The notes under the pieces are model-generated. The model saw only the letters and a program-made list of their open reading frames with translations. It did no database searches and was not told where the DNA came from. Shown here one piece after another: positions 45,650 through 54,440 of a stretch of DNA of 64,000 nucleotides; positions within the stretch are counted from its first letter, which is position 1, and every line of letters begins with the position of its first letter. Location of the stretch: contig NZ_RBWU01000002.1 in the NCBI RefSeq assembly GCF_003634705.1, positions 620,001 to 684,000 of the forward strand. The letters run 5' to 3'. The position numbers were made by a program, and so were the translations under genes. The stretch is from Actinomadura pelletieri DSM 43383 (lineage in GTDB: Bacteria > Actinomycetota > Actinomycetes > Streptosporangiales > Streptosporangiaceae).

Positions 45650-45667
45650 AATAGGAACATTCCTATT
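45650..45667. promoter_or_regulatory. Palindrome upstream of the LPMO gene
   Basis: Perfect inverted repeat AATAGGAA-CA-TTCCTATT, about 90 bp upstream of the LPMO start in a locally AT-rich stretch. It does not resemble the known DasR consensus. Candidate operator. Confidence 0.5.
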
Positions 45668-45756
45668 GATGGAGCTCCCATGCCCCGCGCCCCTCCATCA
45701 TCCGGCCTCCGGGCGTTTCCAAAGAAAATGACCACCCCAAAGCAAGGACCCCCCGC

Positions 45757-46260
45757 ATGAAATCTTCCAGGCGCAAGCTCGCCGCGGTCGCGGCCGGCGT
45801 GGCCATCGCACCCCTCGTCACCGTCGTCCTCCCCGCCACCTCCGCCTTCGCCCACGGCTATGTCTCCTCGCCGCCGAGCCGGCAGGCTCAATGCGCGCAG
45901 CGAGTCGTCCAGTGCGGACAGATCCAGTGGGAGCCGCAAAGCGTCGAAGGGCCGAAAGGGCTAAAGAGCTGTAGCGGCGGAAACGGTCGCTTCTCCGACC
46001 TCGACGACGACAGCAAGGCTTGGCGGGCCACCTCCGTCGGCCAATCGGTGACGTTCAACTGGACGTTCACCGCCAGGCACAGCACCCGCAGTTACGAGTA
46101 CTTCCTCAACGGCAAGAGCCTCGGCGTGTTCAAGGGCCAGTCCTCGTCCCACACGGTGAACCTCGGTGGAGTGACCGGTCGGCAGAAGGTGCTGGCCGTC
46201 TGGAACATCGCCGACACCGGCAACGCCTTCTACGCCTGCGTGGACCTTCAGGTTCAGTGA
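45757..46260 (+). CDS. AA10 lytic polysaccharide monooxygenase
   Basis: 167 residues. The signal peptide (residues 1-32, ending SAFA) is followed by the N-terminal His33 that forms half of the copper histidine brace (HGYVSSPPSRQ); His108 (ARHST) is the second half and Phe158-Tyr159 lies at the axial position. The mature protein is about 135 residues, at the short end for AA10. It oxidatively cleaves crystalline chitin or cellulose; no binding module is attached. The gene is convergent with the FAD maturase gene, overlapping by 7 nt. Confidence 0.9.
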   Translation: MKSSRRKLAAVAAGVAIAPLVTVVLPATSAFAHGYVSSPPSRQAQCAQRVVQCGQIQWEPQSVEGPKGLKSCSGGNGRFSDLDDDSKAWRATSVGQSVTFNWTFTARHSTRSYEYFLNGKSLGVFKGQSSSHTVNLGGVTGRQKVLAVWNIADTGNAFYACVDLQVQ

Positions 46261-47306
46261 TCGACGCGTCCTGACGCAGGACGGTCGACGCCCGAACGGA
46301 CAGCGGGCCGGCGCCGTTTCTCCCAGAACGGTCCGTGGCCACCGGTGAGCATCACGAAGTGACCGCGCTGATCCAGATGCTCGTCGACGATGGCGCGGAC
46401 GCACCGCGCGTACTGGTGCGCCGGCCCGGTGTCCCCGTCCAGCAGGCCGAGCACGGCGGCGGCCGCGGGCCCCGCCAGCCGGAGCGCGTTGCGCACCCCC
46501 GACGACGACAGCGGATCGACCGCGACCGCCGCGTCGCCCACCGCGACCAGCCGCGACGACCAGGGCGGGTTCGCGTACCCGACCGTCGCGACCCGGTAGT
46601 CGGCCGTCGCGGGAAGGACCCGCCGCCCGAGACGCCGGGCGGTGTGCTCCGGCGGCTCCCGGCGGTCTTCTGCTCCGGGCAGGTCACCCACCTTCATGAC
46701 GGTCAGCCGGTCGCCCGCCGGGTCCGGCGCCGTGTACCACCAGCCGTCGGGCGCGGCCTCGACCAGCGACCAGGGTTGTGGTGCCGGGTCGGCGGGCGCC
46801 GCCTTCCACAGGGCGCAGCGCAGCCGGTCCAGGCACGTCCAGCGCAGTCGAGTGCGAGACAAGACGCGGCTGCTCCCGGTCGCGTCGACGAGCACGGCGG
46901 CCCGCTGCCCGTCCGCCGGGTTCCGGACGTGGTCGCGGACGAGCCGTGCCCCGGCCCCTCCGGCGGCGGCGCGGAGCAACGCGTCCAACCGGGACCGTTC
47001 GACGGCCAGCGGCGGGCCGAACGGGTTGAGGATGGCGGAACGCGAGTCGACCTCGGGGCCCGGCCAGGCGCTGCGGGCCTCGTGCACGGGCGCGGACTCG
47101 GCGACGACGGCGTCCAGCACCCCCATCGCCCGCAAAACGGGACGCGCCGCGCCCGCGAGCTGCTGCCCCACCGGCCGCCACCGGTCCCGATGGTCGTGGA
47201 CGAGCGTGACGGCGGCCCCGGCGGTGGCCAGTTGCCAGGCCACCGCCGCGCCCGCCGGACCGCCGCCGACCACCACGACATCGGGCGTCCGCGGCGGTGC
47301 CGTCAA
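46254..47306 (-). CDS. FAD-dependent maturase of the LodA-like oxidase (LodB/GoxB type)
   Basis: 350 residues. The start is a TTG at 47306 that overlaps the stop of the LodA-like gene (TTGA), giving TAPPRTPDVVVVGGGPAGAAVAWQL; no ATG or GTG fits the coding pattern better. Other flavoprotein landmarks are RSRLDALLRAAA and GDAAVAVDPLSSSGVRNALR, typical of the tryptophan-halogenase-like/GoxB group. Such proteins are needed to form the cysteine tryptophylquinone cofactor of LodA and GoxA. Coupled translation supports the same role here. Confidence 0.87.
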   Translation of the reverse strand: MTAPPRTPDVVVVGGGPAGAAVAWQLATAGAAVTLVHDHRDRWRPVGQQLAGAARPVLRAMGVLDAVVAESAPVHEARSAWPGPEVDSRSAILNPFGPPLAVERSRLDALLRAAAGGAGARLVRDHVRNPADGQRAAVLVDATGSSRVLSRTRLRWTCLDRLRCALWKAAPADPAPQPWSLVEAAPDGWWYTAPDPAGDRLTVMKVGDLPGAEDRREPPEHTARRLGRRVLPATADYRVATVGYANPPWSSRLVAVGDAAVAVDPLSSSGVRNALRLAGPAAAAVLGLLDGDTGPAHQYARCVRAIVDEHLDQRGHFVMLTGGHGPFWEKRRRPAVRSGVDRPASGRVDH

Positions 47307-49564
47307 GGCAGATCGTCCGTCCGCATCAGACGCTCCCGGACGAACGGGTGCCCCATCGGCGACGTGCCCGTGACCTGAACCCGCAGGTAGGGGGCCTGCT
47401 GGACGGCGACCTGCCCGACGACCCGGTCGGACATGGGCGCCGTCTCGCTCCGCAGCGCGACCGCCTCCAGTTCCCGCCGGGGCGCCATCGGCTGCACGAC
47501 GGCCGCGCCGTTGGAGATCGGCGCGCCGGTGAAGTCGACGAGCGCGCTGATCGAGCCGTCCTGCGTCGCGGTCATCACCGCCGGGAACGTGATCAAAGAC
47601 GTGGTCGTGGCGGCGAGCTGGTACGTCACCTCCGCGTCGGCGCGCACGTCCACCCGCCACAGACCCTGCCGGGCATACCGTCCGGCCTCGACGTGGTAGG
47701 GGAGTTCGATCCGCAGTTCCAGCCGCCCGTACTCGCGGGACGTGATGACGCCGAAGTCGCCGGGGCCGAGGCTCGGACCGAGCGGCGGCCCCAGCCTGAC
47801 CTCCAGCCGGTCGAGGTCGGCGCTGCGGATCTCCACGGCGATCTCACGGTCGATCTCGGTCAGCCACAGCGGCCAGGACTGCGTCCGCCCCGGCTCGGTC
47901 GTGGCCTGCCCGAACGACAGCACGGCCGCGTCGGCGAGGTCGGCGGCGAGCCGTCCCACGTCCGACCACAGGGGATCCGGCCCGGCGATCGCCGCCGTCG
48001 CCGGGAACGCCACCGAGGTGAGCTGCACCCGACCGGGTTCGGCGAGGCTCCGCGCCACCTCCACGAACGTCCCGCTCGCGTCGCGGATGACGACGCCCAG
48101 TTGCCGCCACACATGGACCATCTGCCCGCTGCTGCCGACGTTCCTGTCCCAGTCCTTGTAGGCGTTCGTGCCCTTCGGGACGGCCTGGTTCGGGCGCGGC
48201 ACGGGCCACCACGATTCGCCGCACGCCCAGAAATCGGCCTGCCAGGGGAGCGCCATCTTGGCGGTGACGTCCCCGGCCTTGACGTGCTCGGCGAACCGGA
48301 GCGCCTGATACGGCTCCCGCCAGTTCTTGGGTTTCCCGTGCTCGTCCTTTTCGATCAGGAATCGGCCGCCCTCGATGCCGGGCAGGAACGCCGCGCCGAC
48401 GCAGGCGTGCAGCGCGGCATGGTCAAGGCCCTCGGGGGTGATGGGGACATCGGCGTACGACGGCCGGTCATGGCCCCATTCGGGTTTCCAGTCGTTGTCG
48501 AACGCGCCGTCCCGCCACCGCTGCATGATCTTGTACTGGCGCGGGGTCAGGCTGGGATACTCCTTTTCGAGCCCGACGAGCTTGGGCATCAGGGAACCGC
48601 CGCCGCCCGATCCGTTCTGCAGCGGGTTGCCGATCTTCTGGAAGATGCGTTTCCGGGTGGTCTCGGCGATCACCGGATGTCTCCACCCATGGTGCCCATC
48701 GGACCCCTGGTTCACCGCCTTGATCGTGCGGGCGCTCTGCAGGACGGGGAAGATGTCCTTGACATAGGACGGCCGGTCCGGCGGCTGGACGCCGAAGAAG
48801 TTCATGACCTGGTCCCACAGCGTGGTCGGGCTGTCGGCCTCGGGCGCGAACTTCGGTGGAGTGTTGATCACCCAGCCCGGCGTCGCGGTGAACTTCCGCT
48901 CACCACCCCCGACGCTGATGGTGACCTCGGCTTTGACCGGGCCGTCGGAGACGTCGTCGCACCAGTTGTCATTGTTGAAAGCGCTCAGGTATTCCTGCTC
49001 GGCCTTCGGGTGGCACTGCGACAGTCCCCGGCCCCCGAGCACCAGGAGGCGACCGTTCTCGTCGGTGCGAAGTTCCCCCAGATAGATGTTCTTGATCTCG
49101 TGCGCGGCGCCGTCGATGGTGAACCGCACCCGCCCGTCGTCGAACGCGACGGGAGCCGATGGACTGTTGGTCTTTCGCCCGATGATGCTGCGTGACCCCG
49201 GCGCGATGACCAGGTCGTTCTCCGACTGGCCGGGGTTGCGGCGCGGACCGTCCGGGAACTCGGGCGCCGCGGCCTTCTTGTTGGCCAGGGTGACCTCCCA
49301 GTTGATGGTCACCTCTGCCTTTCCGGTGAGTTCGACATATCCGCCCTGGTCGTCGTAGCCGAAACAGCGGAACCGGGCGGCCTGCCGCTTGAGGCGCCCC
49401 TGGGCGTCCTTGTACTTGGTCTCCAGGGTGTCGCCGGACGGCTCGGGCGGAGCACCGGGGATCTCCGGTCCGGTGAAGTACTCGTCGCTGTCGCCGACCC
49501 GGCCGATTCCGATGGCGGGATGGACGCGCACCGTCTTGACGTCGGCGATGTCGATCTCAGCCAT
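47303..49564 (-). CDS. LodA/GoxA-like quinoprotein amino acid oxidase (CTQ)
   Basis: 753 residues, close to LodA (726). The N-terminus VRVHPAIGIGRVGDSDEYF is the family signature. Cofactor residues are proposed as Cys388 (HACVGAAFLPGIEGG) and Trp453 (ACGESWWPVPRP); their spacing of 65 equals that of Cys516-Trp581 in LodA. The family oxidises amino groups of amino acids with release of ammonia and hydrogen peroxide: the lysine epsilon-amino group in LodA, glycine in GoxA. The substrate here is unknown. The start overlaps the ferritin-like gene stop by 8 nt. No signal peptide is seen. Confidence 0.88.
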   Translation of the reverse strand: MAEIDIADVKTVRVHPAIGIGRVGDSDEYFTGPEIPGAPPEPSGDTLETKYKDAQGRLKRQAARFRCFGYDDQGGYVELTGKAEVTINWEVTLANKKAAAPEFPDGPRRNPGQSENDLVIAPGSRSIIGRKTNSPSAPVAFDDGRVRFTIDGAAHEIKNIYLGELRTDENGRLLVLGGRGLSQCHPKAEQEYLSAFNNDNWCDDVSDGPVKAEVTISVGGGERKFTATPGWVINTPPKFAPEADSPTTLWDQVMNFFGVQPPDRPSYVKDIFPVLQSARTIKAVNQGSDGHHGWRHPVIAETTRKRIFQKIGNPLQNGSGGGGSLMPKLVGLEKEYPSLTPRQYKIMQRWRDGAFDNDWKPEWGHDRPSYADVPITPEGLDHAALHACVGAAFLPGIEGGRFLIEKDEHGKPKNWREPYQALRFAEHVKAGDVTAKMALPWQADFWACGESWWPVPRPNQAVPKGTNAYKDWDRNVGSSGQMVHVWRQLGVVIRDASGTFVEVARSLAEPGRVQLTSVAFPATAAIAGPDPLWSDVGRLAADLADAAVLSFGQATTEPGRTQSWPLWLTEIDREIAVEIRSADLDRLEVRLGPPLGPSLGPGDFGVITSREYGRLELRIELPYHVEAGRYARQGLWRVDVRADAEVTYQLAATTTSLITFPAVMTATQDGSISALVDFTGAPISNGAAVVQPMAPRRELEAVALRSETAPMSDRVVGQVAVQQAPYLRVQVTGTSPMGHPFVRERLMRTDDLP

Positions 49565-50648
49565 TGCCTGCCCCCCGATGTGTGAACGCATTGCCGACCG
49601 GGTCGGGGGGTCTGAACTCCGGGCCGTAGAGTTTCGGGAACTTCTTGTCGACCTGATACCGGACGATGTCGTCGGCCTCGGCCCCGAGGTTTCGCATCTG
49701 CTCGATGGCCTCGTCCATGTCCTCCGCCCGGCCGGTCTTCCAGGCGGTTTCGAGGTCGCTGAGCACGGCGTGATAGGTGCGGTTGCACTCGTCGAGTTTC
49801 TTCCGCAGATCCGGATCCGTGACGGGTGCGCCACCGGCCGGAAGCCGCTCCAACCGATGGACGGCGGGCCGTTTCATTTCGGGCCCGTCGAACTTCCATT
49901 TCTTGTCCGCGGCGTCATACCGGAGATGATGACCGGTCCAGATCTCTTTGAACCGGTAGTAGTGGGCGACCTTGGCGGGGCTCTGGTCGGCGGGCAGCTC
50001 CGCGAGCGCGACCTCCTCGCCGACTTCGGGCCTGCCCTCGCCCTGCTCGATGATGAGGTCGATCGCCTTGTTCGCGTCCGCCATATCGTTGATCTTGAAT
50101 AGCCCGAAGAGCGGATCCTCCAGTTGCGTCCCGCCGAACTTCGGCGCCGGACGCAGCCCGTTGAGGCACGTCTTCACCGCCTCATAGAAGGCCCCGATCG
50201 TCGGGAACGACTCGGCCTCCGCCGCGAACGCGACGGGATGCTCCGGCATCTCGATCTCCATGAAGACGCGCCGCACCACGTCGTCCGGGTCGTTCGGCGC
50301 GGGTGCCAGCCCTTCGAGGTGGACCGACAACTGTTCCCGCACCCCGCCGGGAAGTTTCGTGGGATAGGCCCGCGCCGCCGCCCCCGATATCTCGGGACGT
50401 CCACCGATCGCCGCCAGCAGGTTGCAGACCAGACCCATGTGCAGCATCTCCTGCAACACGATCGCCTGGATATGACCGTGAACCTCAGCCGACTTGTCCT
50501 TGATCGACCACATGCCGTACAGATAGGGCGGGATGGTCGCCAGTTCCACGGCGATGGCGGATTGCAGACTGTCGCGCAACCACTTGATGTCCCGTTCGTT
50601 TTCGGGTATCGCGAGATGCGCCGCGATCTCCTCGACCAGCAAGGCCAT
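49557..50648 (-). CDS. Ferritin-like protein, VioB/iminophenylpyruvate dimer synthase type
   Basis: 363 residues. The helical N-terminal part carries likely iron ligands Glu35 (AVELATIPPYLYG), Glu67 and His70 (LQEMLHMGLVCNLLAAIGG), the pattern of the VioB-related ferritin-like domain (PF12902 type). In violacein biosynthesis the VioB enzyme couples imines made by an amino acid oxidase. Here the next gene is an amino acid oxidase of a different class, so a similar imine-consuming step is conceivable. ATG at 50648 with GGAAGG upstream; first gene of a three-gene operon. Confidence 0.82.
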   Translation of the reverse strand: MALLVEEIAAHLAIPENERDIKWLRDSLQSAIAVELATIPPYLYGMWSIKDKSAEVHGHIQAIVLQEMLHMGLVCNLLAAIGGRPEISGAAARAYPTKLPGGVREQLSVHLEGLAPAPNDPDDVVRRVFMEIEMPEHPVAFAAEAESFPTIGAFYEAVKTCLNGLRPAPKFGGTQLEDPLFGLFKINDMADANKAIDLIIEQGEGRPEVGEEVALAELPADQSPAKVAHYYRFKEIWTGHHLRYDAADKKWKFDGPEMKRPAVHRLERLPAGGAPVTDPDLRKKLDECNRTYHAVLSDLETAWKTGRAEDMDEAIEQMRNLGAEADDIVRYQVDKKFPKLYGPEFRPPDPVGNAFTHRGAGNG

Positions 50649-50877
50649 GGCACGAGCGTCCTTCCGTGTGTTCGCCGCATCCCGGTCTCCCCCTAACCGG
50701 ATCATCCGCGCACAACCGCTGGAACTGGAATAACTGCGGTGAACGTTTCCCCAAGCACGTTCGCCCTGGGCGTGGATCTCCTTGATGGCCTGCCGTGGGG
50801 CATCGAGACGTGGATACTCCGAACTCAGAGCCCAAGGCTTCCCGGGGAGCCTCCGCTGACCGGAAAGATCATCATAA

Positions 50878-51456
50878 ATGAGCACACAGCAGGCGTTCTG
50901 GCTGGACAACCGGCACGACAGGGCGGCCGGTGAGAGCGGCGCGGGCCGCTACGCGGAGACGCTTCTCGCCCATCTCGGTGAGTTCGAGGGCACCTGGGGC
51001 GATATCGCCCCGGTCTCGTTCGCCTGCGCCGCGTGGCGGGTCGCCACGCCGCCGATCTCGTCGCCCGGCCTGGTGCGCTGGCATCGCCGGGTCCTGTCGG
51101 CGTCCTGCGTCCGCAACACCTGGGACGGCTCGCTGACCGCCAAGGTGACGCTCGTGTCACCGCTGCCGGAGGCGCTCCAGACGTCCCGCACATGGTGGCG
51201 CGACCGCGGCTGGCAGGGCTGGCCGGAGGTCTTCGGCCAGTTCGTCGAGCCCTCCCGTCGGGACCTGGCCAAGGTCCCCTACGCGCGGGCGACGCTGCTG
51301 GTGGACGCGCCCCTACCGCTGGAGGGCCTACCGGCCGCCCCCGACGACCCGGACGACCATTTCGTCGACACCGCCCACCGCGCCCTCACCGTGATGGTCA
51401 CCGGCCTCAACGACCTGCTGACCCCCATCATCACGCAACTGGAAAGCGCCCCCTGA
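50878..51456 (+). CDS. Hypothetical protein
   Basis: 192 residues, not recognised. It has no signal peptide or membrane segment. The sequence is Trp-rich in the middle (SRTWWRDRGWQGWPEVFGQF) and alternates beta-type stretches (LTAKVTLVSP, RATLLVDAPLPL) with a C-terminal amphipathic helix (TAHRALTVMVTGLNDLLTPIIT). Codon bias is typical of real genes. It is divergent from the ferritin-like/LodA operon, starting 229 bp away, so co-regulation is possible. There is no clear Shine-Dalgarno before the ATG. Confidence 0.65.
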   Translation: MSTQQAFWLDNRHDRAAGESGAGRYAETLLAHLGEFEGTWGDIAPVSFACAAWRVATPPISSPGLVRWHRRVLSASCVRNTWDGSLTAKVTLVSPLPEALQTSRTWWRDRGWQGWPEVFGQFVEPSRRDLAKVPYARATLLVDAPLPLEGLPAAPDDPDDHFVDTAHRALTVMVTGLNDLLTPIITQLESAP

Positions 51457-51461
51457 ACGGC

Positions 51462-51707
51462 TCAGTCCCGAAGCTGTCCGTTGATGTGGCGCCACAACCG
51501 CTCTTCCTCGGCCGTCAGCGGCTCCGCCGACACCCGCTCCGGATGCCCGGACGGCGGCGCCGCCAACTCCCGCGTCGTGCCACCTTCACCCGAGCCCGAC
51601 TTCCTCGTCCGTGGCATGGGATATCCGAGGAGCACACCGCACACATAACCGATTTCCTGCATCAGGCACCCGAAGAATACCTTGATTCGCCGCCGCTTCG
51701 TGGCCAC
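51462..51707 (-). CDS. Small hypothetical protein
   Basis: 81 residues from a GTG at 51707 with AGGGGA eight bases upstream. The N-terminus is basic (ATKRRRIKVF) with a short hydrophobic part (LMQEIGYVCGVLLGYP), and the C-terminus ends in a helix (LTAEEERLWRHINGQL). Not recognised. It is convergent with the preceding unknown gene, only 5 bp apart. It may be a real small gene, but could be spurious. Confidence 0.4.
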   Translation of the reverse strand: MATKRRRIKVFFGCLMQEIGYVCGVLLGYPMPRTRKSGSGEGGTTRELAAPPSGHPERVSAEPLTAEEERLWRHINGQLRD

Positions 51708-51898
51708 AGGGCGTTCCCCTCTATGCGGAGTAATTGCCGCATTAAAGTCAAACTCCCTAAAGCCCCGCTAAGCACCACCACCAACAACCGCACCGGACGC
51801 CTTCGCGCTAATCCGCGTCGCCGCACATCAAGCGGCTTATGGTCAGGCTCCCGAAGTCCCGGCCGGGAAGGCTTGCAGTTGTCGGGGGAGGTGGTCTG

Positions 51899-52452
51899 AT
51901 GGAGGTCGACGGACATCGAGTACCTCGACGGCGATGCCGTCCGCGATCAACTCGACGAGATCGAGGCCGTCTACACCGAAGCGTTTCCGCGGAGTGACGG
52001 GCCACTACCGGGTGCGCATGGGGCGCCAGCTCGCGTCCCCCGGGTTCGAGGCGGTGACGGCCCGGTCCGAGGGTGCGCTGACCGGCTTCGTCTACGGATT
52101 GCCCCTACCGACCCGCACGGCTTGGTGGAAGGGGGTGAACCCCGCGCCCGGCGCGGGGTTCACGGACGAGACCGGACGGCGGACGTTCGCCGTGATCGAC
52201 TTAGCCGTGCGAGCCGTTCACCGCGGACGCGGCGTTGGGCGCCGCCTACTCGACGAACTCCTCTCAGGCCGGGCCGAAGAGCGGGCAACGCTGGCGACTG
52301 TTCCGGAGGAACGGCAGAACCAGGCCATGTACCAGCGGTGGGGCTGGCGCTACGTCGGTCGGGTGCCGGGGGCCGAGGGCGAGACCGACCCTTGGTTCGA
52401 CCTCTACGTGATCGCCTTGCGTTCCGATCCGGAAGCCAGCAGCTCCCGGTAG
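51899..52452 (+). pseudogene. GNAT acetyltransferase gene broken by two +1 frameshifts
   Basis: The 3' part from about 51985 encodes a clear GNAT core (FAVIDLAVRAVHRGRGVGRRLLDELL with the acetyl-CoA loop, then NQAMYQRWGWRYVG). The family's N-terminal part (DIEYLDGDAVRDQLDEIEAVYTEAF) is at 51912-51983 in another frame that has no start codon. An ATG with GGAGG upstream at 51899 is in the third frame. Joining the three pieces needs one extra base near 51911 and another near 51984. Either the gene is decayed or two bases were miscalled. The 3' end overlaps the XRE gene by 49 nt. Confidence 0.6.
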
Positions 52453-53702
52453 GCGGAAACGGTGGGCTCGGCGCGGCGGTTGGCCGGGACAGCCGCGGCG
52501 ACCTGGTGGGCCAGGCTGGTCACCATGAGCGCCCGGTGCTGGGGAAGGAGGGCCTCATAGGCGGCATGGGCGAACCGCACGCCCTCTGTCGTGTCTCCGG
52601 CGCGCACGTGTCCCGCCGCGCGCATCAGGTCAAGTTGGGTCCTCACCCGGACGCTTTGTTGATTCGACACCGTGTGGGCGCGTGCGACCGTAGCGTCGAG
52701 CTGGTCCCGCTTGCGGGTGTGCGCATGGACCCACGCCTGGGTGTAGCGCAGGCGATCCTCGCCCCATCCGTGGGTCGACTTGTCCCGGGTCACCGCTGCC
52801 GGTAGTCGCTGGTAGATCTCCTCGCAGGTACGGATTTCGTCTGCCGCCGCCCTCTCGGACCCCTTCTCCATCGAGAGGAGTTGCGCGCGGACCGCGCGAA
52901 CGTGAATGAGACCTCGGCGTGGGGTGGCCGGTGCCTGGGCGAGGACCCTGTCCGTTTTGTGCAGCAGGGTCTCGGTGGGACGGTTCTCGTAGAGGCCGTA
53001 GACGAGCCGCTCTCCACTGATCCAGAGGCTGAGGTCGACGTCATGTGAGGAGTCGGCGGCGTGCTGGGCGGTCATCCACCAGTCCCGCGCCAGCCGGGAT
53101 TCGCCGAGGTTGCTCAGGGTCTTGGCCATGAGCACGGACAGGCCGCCGGTCACGCGTTGCCAGGAACGCAGTTGTGGGCCGTCGGAGTGGCGGGAGGCGA
53201 CCCGTTGCAGGATGACCATGTCGGCCGCCAAGTCGTTCAGCAGTTGGCGGGGCGGCTGCTGCTGGTAGGTGTAGCCGTACTCGGCGACGGTCTCCTCCCA
53301 TTCGTCGAGGTGGCCGTCCTCGTCGCGGCCGATGGCGCGATCGACGCTTTGCCGGATCTGGTCGATGGCGTCGACGGCCGGGGTGGCCACGCCGAGTGCC
53401 GCGAGTGCTTGCAGAAGTCTGCGTCGCTGCATCTCCTCGTCCTTGTCTGAGTGGATGTCCGCGCCGCTGTCGGTCACCGCGCGGTCTGTACCATCGGTTG
53501 CTCTCCTGGAGAGAGCGAGGAGCTCGCCCTCCGCGCCGAGCAGTTCGTCGAGACGGGTCGCCGTTTGTTCTGAGGGGCGCCTATCGCCTGTCGCGAGTCG
53601 CGACAAATAACCGTCACTGCACGGAACGAGCTTGGCCAGCTTCCGCTGGCTGATCTTCCGCTCGCTCATTAGCGCGCGGAGCTTCTCCCCGAATGTTGCC
53701 AT
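52404..53702 (-). CDS. XRE-family helix-turn-helix regulator with TPR-like C-terminus
   Basis: 432 residues. The N-terminal HTH (KISQRKLAKLVPCSDGYLSRLATGDRRPSEQTATRLDELL, about 16-55) is of the type found in many actinomycete XRE proteins. The rest is helical with TPR-like repeats and no catalytic motif. Such proteins commonly lie next to short genes that they control. Here two small genes begin 112 bp away on the other strand, which supports that pairing. Confidence 0.85.
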   Translation of the reverse strand: MATFGEKLRALMSERKISQRKLAKLVPCSDGYLSRLATGDRRPSEQTATRLDELLGAEGELLALSRRATDGTDRAVTDSGADIHSDKDEEMQRRRLLQALAALGVATPAVDAIDQIRQSVDRAIGRDEDGHLDEWEETVAEYGYTYQQQPPRQLLNDLAADMVILQRVASRHSDGPQLRSWQRVTGGLSVLMAKTLSNLGESRLARDWWMTAQHAADSSHDVDLSLWISGERLVYGLYENRPTETLLHKTDRVLAQAPATPRRGLIHVRAVRAQLLSMEKGSERAAADEIRTCEEIYQRLPAAVTRDKSTHGWGEDRLRYTQAWVHAHTRKRDQLDATVARAHTVSNQQSVRVRTQLDLMRAAGHVRAGDTTEGVRFAHAAYEALLPQHRALMVTSLAHQVAAAVPANRRAEPTVSAYRELLASGSERKAIT

Positions 53703-53814
53703 CGCTACATCCGTTTCGCCCGGGTTGACCCGTTGTCTAACTCTGCCAGCGCCGTCAGTGGACGGGCAGCAACTACCACGTTAGCGCCGGACACGGTCTT
53801 GTGGTGGGCGGAAG

Positions 53815-54177
53815 GTGGCACAGACCACGAAGCGGCCCCGGCCCGGCGGTGCGAACGCCGGGGAATTCCGGGGCCTGACCGGAAGGGATCTCCGGCTAGT
53901 GAGAAATGTACCCAATTCGCCACACCTTCGTGGCGGGGAGGCCGATGCTGTCCTGGAGAAGCTGCGGGCCGAATTCCCTGATTGGGGGTGTCAGTATTTG
54001 GAGGTGGGGGATTTGCCCTGGGAGGCACACCGGCGGCCGTTTCGGCACCCGGTCGAGGGTGGGTACTCGTGGATCCGCGCTCGGACGGTGGAGCGGCTCC
54101 GGGCACTCCTTGAGGGCGTCCGCCAGGTGGAGGGTCGGCTCGACGCCATGGACGAGGGTGAGCGGTGTGTCCGGTGA
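53815..54177 (+). CDS. Small hypothetical protein of the XRE locus
   Basis: 120 residues from a GTG at 53815. Not recognised. A basic N-terminus is followed by a segment rich in Trp, Pro and Gly (AEFPDWGCQYLEVGDLPWEAHRRPFRHP) and a C-terminal helix (RTVERLRALLEGVRQVEGRLDAM). The next gene overlaps its stop by GTGA, so both are translated together. Divergent from the XRE regulator. Confidence 0.55.
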   Translation: MAQTTKRPRPGGANAGEFRGLTGRDLRLVRNVPNSPHLRGGEADAVLEKLRAEFPDWGCQYLEVGDLPWEAHRRPFRHPVEGGYSWIRARTVERLRALLEGVRQVEGRLDAMDEGERCVR

Positions 54178-54380
54178 ACGCGCCGGTGTACGCGTGGGAC
54201 CGTGCCCGCGTCGCGGCGGAGGTGAAGCGGCGGTACGGGGCGCTGGCGTGGTACGGCACGTACACCGGGCGCTGGTGGGCGATGGTCGACGGGGCGCGGC
54301 TGGTCGAGGCCGACGATCCGCGGCGGCTCGTCCAGGAGATCATGGCCGCGCGGAGGGCCCTGTCATGGCGGCCGTACTGA
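54174..54380 (+). CDS. Small hypothetical protein of the XRE locus
   Basis: 68 residues. The GTG at 54174 overlaps the stop of the previous gene (GTGA); an upstream GTG would add three residues. Aromatic-rich centre ALAWYGTYTGRWWAMVDG, followed by EADDPRRLVQEIMAARRAL. No known domain recognised. Its stop is followed by a nested hairpin terminator. Confidence 0.55.
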   Translation: MNAPVYAWDRARVAAEVKRRYGALAWYGTYTGRWWAMVDGARLVEADDPRRLVQEIMAARRALSWRPY

Positions 54381-54393
54381 CCCGGTGAGGGCC

Positions 54394-54432
54394 GGGCGGC
54401 ACCGTCGATACCGCCGTTCGGCGGTGCCGCCC
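54394..54432. terminator. Bidirectional terminator with nested hairpins
   Basis: Outer arms GGGCGGCACCG and CGGTGCCGCCC (11 bp, perfect), with an alternative inner hairpin ACCGCC-gttc-GGCGGT. It lies between convergent genes. Confidence 0.7.
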
Positions 54433-54440
54433 TTCCGCGG

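Noticed and set aside
45549..45731. Possible 60-codon gene before the LPMO
   Set aside because: Runs through the AT-rich promoter and its palindrome; composition is random.
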